Shown: positions 7,481 through 16,335, counted from the first letter of the stretch. The stretch: 38,175 bases of DNA from Pseudomonas sp. IPO3778 (GCF_013386825.1 NZ_JACARC010000064.1:1-38175), one strand, 5' to 3'. A program made the numbers and translations. The notes: generated from the sequence alone by a model not told the origin.

Positions 7481-8707
7481 ATGCAAGCACCTACTTTTCA
7501 ACTGCTGGAAGTTGCCAACGGCAAGCCCATCAAACTCTGGACCCAAGGAGTGCCGGTGGAGCCGGAAGCTCGCCAGCAATTGATGAACACGGCGAAGATG
7601 CCGTTCATTTTCAAGCACCTTGCGGTGATGCCGGATGTGCATCTGGGCAAGGGCTCCACCATTGGCAGCGTGATCCCCACCGTAGGCGCGATTATCCCGG
7701 CCGCCGTTGGCGTGGATATCGGCTGCGGCATGATCGCCGCGCGCACCTCGCTGACTGCCGCTGACCTGCCGGATAACCTCCATGGTCTGCGTTGCGCGAT
7801 TGAAGCGGCGGTGCCCCATGGTCGCACCAGCGGCCGCAACGGGCGTGACAAGGGTGCCTGGGACAGTATTCCGCAGCAGGCCGATGTTGCATGGGCGGCA
7901 TTGCATCCACGGTTCAAGACGATCACCGACAAGTACCCGAAGCTGCTGAAAACCAACAACCGCCAACACCTCGGGACGTTGGGCTCGGGTAACCACTTTG
8001 TCGAAGTCTGCCTGGATGAAGCCGACCGGGTCTGGTTCATGTTGCACAGCGGTTCCCGTGGTGTCGGCAATGCCATCGGCAACCTGTTTATCCAGTTGGC
8101 TCAAGAGGACATGCGTCAGCACATCGCCAACTTGCCGGATCGGGACCTGGCGTATTTCGAAGAAGGCAGTGAGCACTTCGATGACTATGTTGAAGCCGTC
8201 GGCTGGGCCCAGGACTTCGCCCGGCAGAACCGTGAGCTGATGATGCAGGCGGTGGTTCAGGCGACGCGCAAGGTGATCCAAAAACCGTTTGAAGTAGCGC
8301 TGGAGGCGGTGAACTGCCACCACAACTATGTGCAAAAAGAGCGGCATTTCGGTGAAGACATTCTGGTTACCCGCAAGGGTGCGGTGTCGGCCAAGAAGGG
8401 TGAGTTGGGTATTATTCCGGGCTCGATGGGCGCGAAAAGTTTCATTGTGCGCGGGCTGGGTAACGAAGAGTCGTTCTGTTCCTGCAGCCACGGCGCTGGC
8501 CGGACCATGAGCCGCACCAAGGCTAAAAACACCTTCACGGTGGCCGATCAGGTGCGCGCAACGGCGCACGTGGAATGCCGCAAGGACGCCGCGGTAATCG
8601 ATGAGATTCCGATGGCCTACAAGGACATCGACCAAGTGATGCACGCCCAGCGCGAGCTGGTGGAAGTGCTGCACACTTTGCGTCAGGTGGTATGCGTCAA
8701 GGGATAG
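7481..8707 (+). CDS. rtcB: RtcB, RNA-splicing ligase
   Basis: A 408-residue GTP- and Mn2+-dependent ligase that joins RNA 2',3'-cyclic phosphate or 3'-phosphate ends to 5'-hydroxyl ends. The metal-binding residues are present: D79 and C82 in GVDIGCG, H172 in GSGNHF, H189 in LHSGSRG and H281 in NCHHN. The guanylylated histidine is H337 in CSHGAGR, the same number as in the E. coli enzyme, which has the same length. The start at 7481 (MQAPTFQLLE) fits family N-termini; the frame is open upstream into the Y RNA region. No archease gene is seen nearby. Third cistron of the sigma-54 operon. Confidence 0.96.
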   Translation: MQAPTFQLLEVANGKPIKLWTQGVPVEPEARQQLMNTAKMPFIFKHLAVMPDVHLGKGSTIGSVIPTVGAIIPAAVGVDIGCGMIAARTSLTAADLPDNLHGLRCAIEAAVPHGRTSGRNGRDKGAWDSIPQQADVAWAALHPRFKTITDKYPKLLKTNNRQHLGTLGSGNHFVEVCLDEADRVWFMLHSGSRGVGNAIGNLFIQLAQEDMRQHIANLPDRDLAYFEEGSEHFDDYVEAVGWAQDFARQNRELMMQAVVQATRKVIQKPFEVALEAVNCHHNYVQKERHFGEDILVTRKGAVSAKKGELGIIPGSMGAKSFIVRGLGNEESFCSCSHGAGRTMSRTKAKNTFTVADQVRATAHVECRKDAAVIDEIPMAYKDIDQVMHAQRELVEVLHTLRQVVCVKG

Positions 8708-8743
8708 AACCCGGGATTTTTCAGTTGTACAGGAGCGTTCAAA

Positions 8744-9538
8744 ATGAATAAGGAAGAAGAGGGCAGGCATCCCCTCAGCCTCGCCATGCGCGAGCGGGTG
8801 TTGCTTGAGCTGGAACGTATAGAGCATGAGCGAAACGTCACAGTGTTGTATGCCTGTGAGTCCGGCAGCCGCGCCTGGGGTTTTGCCTCTACCGACAGTG
8901 ATTACGACGTGCGTTTCGTCTATGTGGAAAAGCCGGACTGGTTTGTCCAGGTGGATACGCCACGGGATGTGATCGAACGCCCGCTGGACGACGAATTGGA
9001 TATCAGCGGTTGGGAGCTACGCAAGACCCTCGGCCTGCTACGCAAATCCAACCCGACGCTACTGGAATGGCTGGATTCGCCGTTGGTGTATCGCAGCGAG
9101 GCGGCTGCGACCTCGCGCCTGCAGGCTCTGGCGGAAACGTTCTACAGCCCGCCGGCGGCTCGCAGTCACTATTTGTCGATGGCCAGGAAAAACTTTCGTG
9201 GCTACCTGCAAGGCGACACGGTGCGCTTTAAAAAGTACTTCTATGTGCTGCGGCCTTTGCTGGCGGTGCGCTGGATCGACCTTGGGCTCGGGCGGCCACC
9301 GATGACATTTGCCGATCTGTTGTCGACGGTCACGGACCCGCTTTTGCTGGATGAAGTGGCGACGCTGCTGGCGCTCAAACGTAATGCCGCAGAAGCCGCC
9401 TACGGTCCAAGGCGCCCGGCATTGCACCGGTTTATCTCGGCAGAGCTGGAGCGCGAGGTTCCCAAGTTGCCCCGTACCCAGGAACACACTCATTTGCTGG
9501 ACCATTACCTGAGGGAAACGGTAAAGCACTACGCATAA
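8744..9538 (+). CDS. RlaP-like nucleotidyltransferase of the RNA repair operon
   Basis: A 264-residue DNA polymerase beta-superfamily nucleotidyltransferase. The fold signature is clear: GSRAWGF (41-47) followed by DSDYDVRF (51-58), giving the G-S and D-x-D metal-binding elements. The family (Pfam RlaP, formerly DUF/YcgL-type) has been predicted to act in RNA repair because it sits in rtc operons, as here between rtcB and rtcA. It may add nucleotides to damaged RNA ends before ligation; no such activity can be shown from sequence. AGGAG stands 8 bases before ATG 8744. It lies 36 bp after rtcB and its stop codon overlaps the rtcA Shine-Dalgarno sequence, indicating one transcript. Confidence 0.85.
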   Translation: MNKEEEGRHPLSLAMRERVLLELERIEHERNVTVLYACESGSRAWGFASTDSDYDVRFVYVEKPDWFVQVDTPRDVIERPLDDELDISGWELRKTLGLLRKSNPTLLEWLDSPLVYRSEAAATSRLQALAETFYSPPAARSHYLSMARKNFRGYLQGDTVRFKKYFYVLRPLLAVRWIDLGLGRPPMTFADLLSTVTDPLLLDEVATLLALKRNAAEAAYGPRRPALHRFISAELEREVPKLPRTQEHTHLLDHYLRETVKHYA

Positions 9539-9547
9539 GGAATGGAT

Positions 9548-10573
9548 ATGAACCAGGATGTGATCGAACTGGACGGCGCCATGGGCGGTGGCCAGGTATT
9601 ACGCAGCGGCCTGAGCCTGTCGATGGTGACCGGGCGTACGTTGCGGATTAAGAATATTCGCGCCAGGCGCAGTCGGCCAGGGCTGTTGCGTCAGCACTTG
9701 ACGGCAGTGCTGGCCGCCGCCGAGGTATGTGGCGCGCGGGTCGAAGGTGCTGAACTGGGTTCTCAGGCGTTGCTGTTCGAGCCGGGGCGGATCCAGGGTG
9801 GGGACTATACGTTCTCTATCGGCACGGCCGGCAGTTGCACCCTGGTATTGCAGACGTTGCTGCCGGCATTGCTGCTGGCTCTGCAGCCCAGCCGTGTCAG
9901 CATTTGCGGCGGCACCCACAACCCGATGGCACCTCCGGTGGATTTCCTTGAGCGAGCGTGGCTGCCGCAGCTGCGGCGGATGGGCGCCCGGGTCGAGCTG
10001 ACGCTGGTGCGTCATGGCTTTGTACCGGCTGGCGGTGGCGAGCTTGTGGCGTTTATACATCCAAGCGCATTGATGCCATTGCACCTCACTGAGCGGGGTG
10101 AATTGAAGGGCGCCTGTGCCACCACGTTGAGTGCCGGGCTGCCCGTTCACGTCGCCGAGCGCGAGCTGGAACGTGTTCGTCAGCGGTTGTCCATCAGCCC
10201 GGAGCAGTTGCGCGCGGTGAATCTTGATCCGGAGCACGGGCCGGGCAATGTCCTGTTGTTGGAATATGCTCATGCGCACGTCACCGAAGTGTTCAGTGCC
10301 TTTGGCCATCTGCGATTGCGAGCAGCGGCGGTAGCCGACCAGGCTGTCGAGCAGGCGCTCCAGTGGCTTGCCAGTGAAGCGGTCGTCGCCGAGCATCTGG
10401 CCGACCAGCTATTGCTGCCGATGGCACTTGCCGGCGGCGGCAGTTTCACCACGCTGCGGATGACCGAGCACTTGCAGAGCAACAAGGCGGTGATCCAGCG
10501 GTTTTTGCCCGTGGTTATTGAATGCCACGAGCAAGGCCCTCAATTGCTGAGGATTGAATGCCGGACGCTGTAG
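9548..10573 (+). CDS. rtcA: RtcA, RNA 3'-terminal phosphate cyclase
   Basis: A 341-residue ATP-dependent cyclase that converts RNA 3'-phosphates to 2',3'-cyclic phosphates, the substrate of RtcB. Family blocks are present: GGGQVLRSGLSLS (13-25), RPGLLRQHL (43-51), GGTHNPMAPPVDFL (121-134) and the C-terminal TEHLQSN with H308, the probable adenylylated histidine (H309 in E. coli). Two ATGs are possible. That at 9542 overlaps its own AAGGAA, so the one at 9548 (5-6 bases spacing) was chosen. It is the last gene of the operon. I see no strong terminator after it. Confidence 0.94.
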   Translation: MNQDVIELDGAMGGGQVLRSGLSLSMVTGRTLRIKNIRARRSRPGLLRQHLTAVLAAAEVCGARVEGAELGSQALLFEPGRIQGGDYTFSIGTAGSCTLVLQTLLPALLLALQPSRVSICGGTHNPMAPPVDFLERAWLPQLRRMGARVELTLVRHGFVPAGGGELVAFIHPSALMPLHLTERGELKGACATTLSAGLPVHVAERELERVRQRLSISPEQLRAVNLDPEHGPGNVLLLEYAHAHVTEVFSAFGHLRLRAAAVADQAVEQALQWLASEAVVAEHLADQLLLPMALAGGGSFTTLRMTEHLQSNKAVIQRFLPVVIECHEQGPQLLRIECRTL

Positions 10574-10677
10574 CCCGGCGAACGGGACCGCTCTCTACGC
10601 GCTGAGTCGCGACCGTCCGTCTTCTGTCTGCTAATCTGCCGTCGTTGAAATCTCGACCGCCACCCGTGGACTTCTCA

Positions 10678-11634
10678 ATGACAACGCCAACCGATCAGCA
10701 CCTCGAACCCCAATCTGTCTGCAGCCCCATCACCAGCAGCGCCATTTTCATGGTCGCCACCCTGGCCCCCGGCAGTGATTCGGCCGAGGCGGTACGCAGC
10801 TGGTGTGGCGATATTGCAGGGCTGGTGCGTTCGGTCGGCAAGCGTGTTCCGGCCGGCAACCTGTCGTGTGTCGCAGGTTTTGGCTCGAAGGCATGGGACG
10901 CGCTGTTCGGCAGCCCGCGTCCGGCGGCGCTGCATCCGTTCAAGGAAGTGGGCGTGGCCGGGCGCCTGGCACCGGCCACGCCGGGGGATATCCTGCTGCA
11001 TATCCGCGCGGACCAGATGGACCTGTGTTTCGAGTTGGCCACGCAGTTGATGGCAGCGCTGGGCGATGCGGTGACGGTGGTGGATGAGGTCCAGGGTTTC
11101 CGCTACTTCGACATGCGCAGCATCATCGGTTTTGTCGACGGCACCGAGAACCCGGTGGGGCGCAAGGCGGTGGGCTTCACCATTGTGGGGGATGAAGATC
11201 CGGCGTTCAGCGGCGGCAGCTATGTGCTGGTGCAGAAGTACCTGCACAACATGCAGGCCTGGAACGCATTGTCGGTGGAGGCGCAGGAGCGGGTGATCGG
11301 GCGCACCAAATTGTCGGATCTCGAACTCGACGATGCCGCCAAGCCGACCAACTCCCACAGTGCCCTGACCACGATCACCAAGGATGGCGAGGAAGTGAAA
11401 ATCCTGCGGGACAACATGCCCTTTGGCCGCCCGGGCGCAGGGGAGTTCGGGACGTACTTTATCGGCTACGCACGGTCGCCGGAGCCGTTGGAGCTGATGC
11501 TGGAAAACATGTTTGTCGGTCGACCTGCCGGTAATTATGACCGCCTGCTGGACTTCAGCACGGCGGTCACCGGCGGCCTGTTCTTCATCCCTTCAGCGGA
11601 TTTGCTCGAAGAACTGGCCGACCGCGCACCTTAA
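10678..11634 (+). CDS. DyP-type haem peroxidase
   Basis: A 318-residue dye-decolourising peroxidase of the bacterial B type, which uses H2O2 to oxidise dyes and phenolic substrates. The defining GFVDG motif places the catalytic aspartate at D154. H227 in NSHSAL is the proximal haem ligand and R244 the distal arginine, the spacing of characterised B-type enzymes. No signal peptide is visible, so it is cytoplasmic or packed in an encapsulin shell, although no encapsulin gene is adjacent. ATG 10678 was preferred over an upstream TTG at 10645 because the extra residues are not family-like. Monocistronic; a REP pair follows the stop codon. Confidence 0.92.
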   Translation: MTTPTDQHLEPQSVCSPITSSAIFMVATLAPGSDSAEAVRSWCGDIAGLVRSVGKRVPAGNLSCVAGFGSKAWDALFGSPRPAALHPFKEVGVAGRLAPATPGDILLHIRADQMDLCFELATQLMAALGDAVTVVDEVQGFRYFDMRSIIGFVDGTENPVGRKAVGFTIVGDEDPAFSGGSYVLVQKYLHNMQAWNALSVEAQERVIGRTKLSDLELDDAAKPTNSHSALTTITKDGEEVKILRDNMPFGRPGAGEFGTYFIGYARSPEPLELMLENMFVGRPAGNYDRLLDFSTAVTGGLFFIPSADLLEELADRAP

Positions 11635-11736
11635 CTGTAGGAGTGAGCTGGCTCGCGAAAAACGCCCAGGCACCGTGTTTATTCAGGCTTGCCGCGTCAT
11701 CGTTAACGACCATCGCGAGCAAGCTCGCTCCTACAG
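11635..11736. repeat. REP pair (BIME), copy 1
   Basis: Terminal inverted arms CTGTAGGAGTGAGC and GCTCGCTCCTACAG flank a spacer of about 60 bp that is homologous, in reverse orientation, to the spacers of the copies at 23136 and 27922. It sits between the convergent dyp and uppP genes and includes the last bases and stop codon of uppP. Confidence 0.85.
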
Positions 11737-12600
11737 GAATCCGGTGCTCACCGCCACAATCAGGAACACCCCGAGCACCGCGCGATAGATCACGAACGGC
11801 CAGGTGGAGAACCGCTCCAGGAACTTCATCAGGCCCCAGATTGCGAAGAACGCCGAGACGCTGGCAACCACCAGGCCAAAGATCAGATGGGGCCAGGCGT
11901 GGGCGGGCAGGTCGGCGTGGAGCAACACCCACAGCTCCTTCAGGCCCGCCAGGGCAATCGCCGGCAAGCCCAGCAGGAACGAAAACCGCGCGGCTTCTTC
12001 ACGCTTGAAGTTGAGGAACAGGGCGGCGGTCAGGGTCGAACCCGAGCGGGAAACCCCAGGGATCAGCGCGCCGATCTGCGCAATCCCGACAATCAGCGCA
12101 TCCCGCAGGCGCATTTCGCCCACCGTGCGCTTATGCCTCGCGCTGAGTTCAGCCGCCGCCAGCAGCACCGCCATCACCAGGCAGGAAATCCCGATCACCA
12201 TCAGCCCGCGCAACGGTGAGTTGCAGGCGTTGAGTGTCGACGATAAGGCAATCCCGGCGATACCAATCGGAATCGTCGCCAACACAATGGCCACTGCCAG
12301 CTTGAACCACTGATTGTTGTAGTCACCCTGGCGCACCGCCGTGATGCTGCCGACCGTGACCTGGCGCACGTCCTTCCAGAAATAACTGACCACCGCCGCC
12401 AGTGCCGCCAACTGCATGGCTGCGGAAAACGCCGAGCCGGGATCGGGCCAGCCGAGCAGGGCGGGCACGATGCGCATGTGGGCGGTGGAAGACACAGGCA
12501 GCAATTCAGTGATGCCTTGAATGATGCCCAAAATGCCGATTTGCAGGTAATCCAGGGACGCAAAGCCGACATCGAGGCCGCTGGTACAGACGTTTGTCAA
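11731..12600 (-). CDS. uppP: UppP, undecaprenyl-diphosphate phosphatase
   Basis: A 289-residue polytopic inner-membrane protein of the BacA/UppP family. It dephosphorylates undecaprenyl diphosphate to recycle the lipid carrier for peptidoglycan and gives bacitracin resistance. The two signature segments are present: QGITELLPVSSTAH (about residues 29-42) and PGVSRSGST (about 182-190). Several further hydrophobic helices are evident. The likely start is a TTG at 12600, preceded by AGGA at 8 bases. The C terminus reads into the REP repeat, which supplies the stop codon. Many pseudomonads carry more than one BacA-type protein. Confidence 0.9.
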   Translation of the reverse strand: MTNVCTSGLDVGFASLDYLQIGILGIIQGITELLPVSSTAHMRIVPALLGWPDPGSAFSAAMQLAALAAVVSYFWKDVRQVTVGSITAVRQGDYNNQWFKLAVAIVLATIPIGIAGIALSSTLNACNSPLRGLMVIGISCLVMAVLLAAAELSARHKRTVGEMRLRDALIVGIAQIGALIPGVSRSGSTLTAALFLNFKREEAARFSFLLGLPAIALAGLKELWVLLHADLPAHAWPHLIFGLVVASVSAFFAIWGLMKFLERFSTWPFVIYRAVLGVFLIVAVSTGFL

Positions 12601-12775
12601 AGTACTTATCCTGAGAACAAGGGGAGGGAAGTGAGGGGGAGTTTAGTCTAACCTTGTAATGATTTTGCCATTGACAAGAGAAAAGAGCGATCGGTTCAGC
12701 AAGCAGAAAGCTTGGCCGGCGTATTGGCATTGCCGGTGGCTTTTGTTGACAATGGTGGCCTGTTTTTTTGCCGAG

Positions 12776-13297
12776 ATGCCCATGCCTGCAATCCCCGATA
12801 CCACCGTCGAATTGATCGAGACTGGCCCGGAACATGCCGCGCTGATCGCCAACCTTTACCAGTTCTATGCCTACGAGTCCTCGGACTGGGAGCAGGAGGA
12901 TGTCGAGGTGGACGGTCGCTTCTACATTCATGAGGAGCATCTGGCCCGCTACTGGCAAGACCCGCAGTGGAGTGCCAACCTGCTGTTGGTCGACGGGTTT
13001 ATCGCAGGCTTCCTGCTGATCGAAGGCAGCGAGTTGCCGGGGATCGACGCCCTGGAACTGGCTGACCTGTTTATCTTGAAACGCTACCGCCGCAAGGGCA
13101 TTGGCCGCGCCATCGCCACCCAGGTGTTGAGCAGTGGCGAGGCGAATTGGCTGGTGCGGTTCTATGACCAGGATGAAGTGAGCCAGGCGTTCTGGCGGAC
13201 AGTGCTGGATAACCTGCCGCGCCCGGTGCAGGCCATCGAGCTGGAGGATGAGCCGAACCTGTTGAGCTTCCTGGTGACCCGGGCCGCCCTGCACTAA
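12776..13297 (+). CDS. GNAT family N-acetyltransferase
   Basis: A protein of about 173 residues with the GNAT fold. The acetyl-CoA-binding loop appears as LFILKRYRRKGIGRAIATQV (R-R-K-G-I-G), followed by a C-terminal beta segment. The residues WEQEDVEVDGRFYIHEEHLA before the core resemble a subgroup of GNAT proteins with an acidic N-terminal half. ATG 12776 and ATG 12782 are both possible; the frame is open to 12659, but the upstream residues are not family-like. It converges with the GlxA-type regulator, 4 bp apart. Substrate unknown. Confidence 0.82.
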   Translation: MPMPAIPDTTVELIETGPEHAALIANLYQFYAYESSDWEQEDVEVDGRFYIHEEHLARYWQDPQWSANLLLVDGFIAGFLLIEGSELPGIDALELADLFILKRYRRKGIGRAIATQVLSSGEANWLVRFYDQDEVSQAFWRTVLDNLPRPVQAIELEDEPNLLSFLVTRAALH

Positions 13298-13301
13298 TCC
13301 G

Positions 13302-14258
13302 TCAGTTGAATGCTGCGCCAGCCCCTGCACTGAACAACGCTGCCTGCATCGTCTGTGGCGGCTGGCCGAACGCCCGCAGAAATGCCTGGCGCATGCGCTC
13401 GCGATCACCGAACCCGGTCTCGCGGGCGACCACTTCCACGGGATGCCGGCTGGTCTCCATCATCGCCCGGGCGGCTTCCACCCGCAGGGACTCGATGGCT
13501 TTGGCCGGGGTTTGCCCGGTTTCCTCGCGGAACACCCGGCTGAACTGACGCGGGCTGAGCCTGGCGACAGCCGCGAGGGCTTCGACGGAAAGGTCGTGAG
13601 TCAGGTTCTCCCGGGCGTAGGCCAGGGCCAGTTGCACGCGGTCAGATTTGGGGTCCAGTTCCAGCAGCGCTGAGAGTTGCGACTGCTCGCTGCCGCGCCG
13701 CTGGGCAATCACCAGCTTGCGCGCGATGCGCCGGGCAAGGTCGCTGCCCAGGTCGTTCTCGACCATGGCCAGTGCCAGGTCCACCCCGGCGCTCATCCCG
13801 GCGCCGGTCCAGATCTGGCCGTCGACCACAAACAGCTTGTCTTCCTCCAGCCGAATCTGCGGGTAACGCTTGCGAAAAGCCGGTGCGTGCAGCCAGTGGG
13901 TGGTTGCGCGCTTACCCTCCAGCAACCCGGCCTCGGCCAGCACGAAGATGCCCATGCACAGCGAAGCAATTCGCCGCGACTGCTTCGAGGCCGCCTGGAC
14001 AAGCGTCGGCAGGCTGGCGTCAGGCAGTTGGAACTCCAGGTAACCGCTGACGATCAATGTGTCATAGCCCTCGGGGCGGATCGGCGTGCTGTTCACCGAG
14101 AAGCCCTGGGACGTCATGATCGGGCCGCCATTCTCCGACACCAGGTGAAACTCATACGCCTGCTCGCCCCGCAGCAGATTCGCGCACTCGAACACCGAGC
14201 CCAGGCTAAGGCTGAGGGATTGAAAGTTCGGGTAAACCATCAGCGCAATGCTGTGCAT
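13302..14258 (-). CDS. GlxA-type transcriptional regulator (DJ-1/PfpI + AraC)
   Basis: A 318-residue two-domain regulator. Residues 1-170 form a DJ-1/PfpI-like domain (MHSIALMVYPNFQSLSL at the start, SLCMGIFVLAEAGLL at the nucleophile-elbow position, with Cys retained). Residues about 210-310 are an AraC/XylS double helix-turn-helix (LSVEALAAVARLSPRQFSRV, then HPVEVVARETGFGD). GGAG lies 7 bases before ATG 14258. It is divergent from a DJ-1/PfpI family gene, and the shared region contains an inverted repeat, so it probably controls that gene. The ligand is unknown. Confidence 0.9.
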   Translation of the reverse strand: MHSIALMVYPNFQSLSLSLGSVFECANLLRGEQAYEFHLVSENGGPIMTSQGFSVNSTPIRPEGYDTLIVSGYLEFQLPDASLPTLVQAASKQSRRIASLCMGIFVLAEAGLLEGKRATTHWLHAPAFRKRYPQIRLEEDKLFVVDGQIWTGAGMSAGVDLALAMVENDLGSDLARRIARKLVIAQRRGSEQSQLSALLELDPKSDRVQLALAYARENLTHDLSVEALAAVARLSPRQFSRVFREETGQTPAKAIESLRVEAARAMMETSRHPVEVVARETGFGDRERMRQAFLRAFGQPPQTMQAALFSAGAGAAFN

Positions 14259-14327
14259 CTCATTTCTCCAGGGGGCGCGGAGCGGTGATTGTCGGCGTGT
14301 ACCGGGTAAACGGCAACCGGCTTGGCG

Positions 14328-14359
14328 CAATGTCCGGAATCCTTGCGGACATGACATTG
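14328..14359. promoter_or_regulatory. Candidate operator between glxA-type regulator and DJ-1 gene
   Basis: A 7-bp inverted repeat, ATGTCCG (14330-14336) and CGGACAT (14346-14352), is nested with a second pair, CAATGTC (14328-14334) and GACATTG (14353-14359). It lies 67 bp upstream of the DJ-1 gene start and 70 bp from the regulator start. Binding by the adjacent AraC-type regulator is inferred. Confidence 0.55.
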
Positions 14360-14425
14360 TGCGGTATTGGCCCGGCTCCTAAGCTTCACTCCATTCCAAC
14401 CCACATCACCCCGAGGCACTGGCAC

Positions 14426-15103
14426 ATGAAAGTATTGATGGTTTTGACTTCTCACGACCAGCTTGGCAACACCGGCCGCAAGACCGGGTTCTGGCTCGAA
14501 GAATTTGCTGCACCGTACTACGCGTTCAAGGACGCCGGGGCCGACGTGACCCTGGCCTCGCCGGCCGGTGGGCAGCCGCCGCTGGACCCGGTCAGTGACC
14601 TGCCGGACTCGCAAACCGACCAGACCCGCCGCTTCGCCACCGATCCGGCGGCGCAGCAGGCCCTGGCGACGACTGTGAAGCTGGACTCGGTCAACGCCGG
14701 CGACTTCGACACCGTGTTCTACCCAGGCGGGCACGGCCCGCTGTGGGACCTGGCAGAATCGAAAACCTCCATCGCCCTGATCGAAGCCTTCGAACGAGCC
14801 GGCAAGCCCATCGGTTTTGTCTGCCACGCCCCGGGCGCACTGCGTCACGTCAAGGCCGTCAACGGCGAGCCGCTGGTCAAGGGTCGACGTGTCACTGGCT
14901 TCTCCAACTCCGAAGAGGCAGCGGTTGGCCTGACCGACGTGGTGCCATTCCTGATCGAAGATGATTTCAAGGCGCTGGGCGGCAAGTACGAGAAGGGTGC
15001 CGATTGGCAGTCCTTTGTGATTGAAGATGGCCTGCTGGTCACCGGGCAGAATCCTGCCAGTTCAAGCGACGTTGCCAAAGCGCTGTTGAAGCTCACCGCG
15101 TAA
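14426..15103 (+). CDS. DJ-1/PfpI family type 1 glutamine amidotransferase-like protein
   Basis: A 225-residue protein of the Hsp31/HchA-like branch of the DJ-1/PfpI superfamily. It has the FYPGGHGPLWDL segment near residue 100 and the nucleophile elbow GFVCHAPGAL (Cys in C-H-A-P-G) near residue 133. Members act as chaperones, deglycases or glyoxalase III-like enzymes under carbonyl stress; sequence alone does not decide which. The start at 14426 (MKVLMVLTSH) matches family N-termini and has GAGG upstream. The next gene downstream is an Old Yellow Enzyme in the same direction, suggesting a joint reactive-electrophile response. Confidence 0.88.
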   Translation: MKVLMVLTSHDQLGNTGRKTGFWLEEFAAPYYAFKDAGADVTLASPAGGQPPLDPVSDLPDSQTDQTRRFATDPAAQQALATTVKLDSVNAGDFDTVFYPGGHGPLWDLAESKTSIALIEAFERAGKPIGFVCHAPGALRHVKAVNGEPLVKGRRVTGFSNSEEAAVGLTDVVPFLIEDDFKALGGKYEKGADWQSFVIEDGLLVTGQNPASSSDVAKALLKLTA

Positions 15104-15132
15104 CCCGCCAACCCCCCCCAAAAAAAGCAAGT

Positions 15133-15168
15133 TGCTGGCGGCTCCCCTGACCGGGGGCCGGCAGCTTC
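15133..15168. terminator. GC-rich hairpin between DJ-1 gene and Old Yellow Enzyme gene
   Basis: GCTGGCGGCTCCCC pairs with GGGGGCCGGCAGC apart from one mismatch and one bulge. A run of seven A bases precedes it on the plus strand, so the T-tract side faces the minus strand. It may act as a partial or bidirectional terminator. Confidence 0.4.
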
Positions 15169-15202
15169 TGCTCGCCTGACATTTACCTCTGGAGCTCCCT
15201 TC

Positions 15203-16327
15203 ATGAGTCACCGCGCTTTAGGTACCCCGATCAAACTGGGGCACCACACCCTGAAAAACCGCATCGTCCTGCCGCCGCTCACACGCCAGCGAAGCGCCCA
15301 GCCCGGCGACATCGCCACAGACTTGATGGCGGTCTATTACCGCCAGCGTGCCACGGCCGGCTTCATGGTCAGTGAGGGTACGCAGATCGAGCCCCGTGGC
15401 CAGGGTTATGCCTGGACCCCGGGCATCTATACCCCGGCGCAGATCGACGGCTGGCGCACAGTGACTGATGCGGTGCATGCCGAAGGCGGGGTGATCTTCG
15501 CTCAGCTTTGGCACGTGGGCCGCGTGTCCCATCCCGACCTGCAACCTGACGGCGCAGCCCCGGTCGCGCCATCGGCGATCCAGCCGCAGCAAGTCAAGGC
15601 GTTCATTGAAACCGGGCCGGGCACCGGCGAGTTGGTACAGCCGCCACAGCCACGCGCGTTAGCGACCGCAGAGGTCAAGGAGCTGGTGGGGCTTTACGCC
15701 CAGGCTGCAAAAAATGCATTGGCCGCCGGGTTTGATGGCGTGGAAATTCATTCGGCCAACGGCTACCTGGTCAACCAGTTCATCTCGGCGCATTCCAACC
15801 AGCGCGACGATGAGTACGGCGGCTCGCTGCACAATCGCCTGCGGTTCCTGCGGGAAATCGTCGAGGCGGTGGCTGACGTGGTCGGCCCGGAACGGCTGGG
15901 TGTGCGTTTTGCGCCATTGTTCAGTGGCACCGATCAGGACCGTGTCTACATCGGGCTGGTCGAGGAAGATCCGCATCACACCTACATCGAGGCGATCAAA
16001 GTGCTGGAAGCCGCCGGCATTGCCTACGTGTCCATTGCCGAGGCCGACTGGGACAACGCCCCCGAGTTGCCGGAGTCGTTCCGCCGGGCGGTGCGCGACG
16101 CCTTCACCGGTCGCATCATCTACGCCGGCCGCTACACCGCAGAGCGCGGCGTGCGGTTGGTCGAGGCGGGGCTGGCAGACCTGATTGCGTTTGGTCGGCC
16201 GTACATTGCCAACCCCGACTTGCCCCAGCGCCTTCTCAACGGTTGGCCACTGAACCCGTTGAATGCTGCCGGCCTGTATGGCGGCACTGAAGTGGGCTTC
16301 ACCGATTACCCGGTGTACGCCGGGTAA
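15203..16327 (+). CDS. Old Yellow Enzyme family alkene reductase
   Basis: A 374-residue FMN-dependent NAD(P)H:flavin oxidoreductase of the OYE/NemA/XenB group. It reduces activated C=C bonds and often nitro compounds. The substrate-binding pair H183 and N186 lies in EIHSANGYLVNQF, followed by the YGGSLHNRLRF signature. Near the C terminus is the FMN-phosphate segment GRPYIANPDLPQRL. GGAG stands 8 bases before ATG 15203. It converges with a GST gene 8 bp downstream. It probably detoxifies electrophiles together with its DJ-1 and GST neighbours (inference). Confidence 0.93.
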   Translation: MSHRALGTPIKLGHHTLKNRIVLPPLTRQRSAQPGDIATDLMAVYYRQRATAGFMVSEGTQIEPRGQGYAWTPGIYTPAQIDGWRTVTDAVHAEGGVIFAQLWHVGRVSHPDLQPDGAAPVAPSAIQPQQVKAFIETGPGTGELVQPPQPRALATAEVKELVGLYAQAAKNALAAGFDGVEIHSANGYLVNQFISAHSNQRDDEYGGSLHNRLRFLREIVEAVADVVGPERLGVRFAPLFSGTDQDRVYIGLVEEDPHHTYIEAIKVLEAAGIAYVSIAEADWDNAPELPESFRRAVRDAFTGRIIYAGRYTAERGVRLVEAGLADLIAFGRPYIANPDLPQRLLNGWPLNPLNAAGLYGGTEVGFTDYPVYAG

Positions 16328-16335
16328 TGAGTCGC

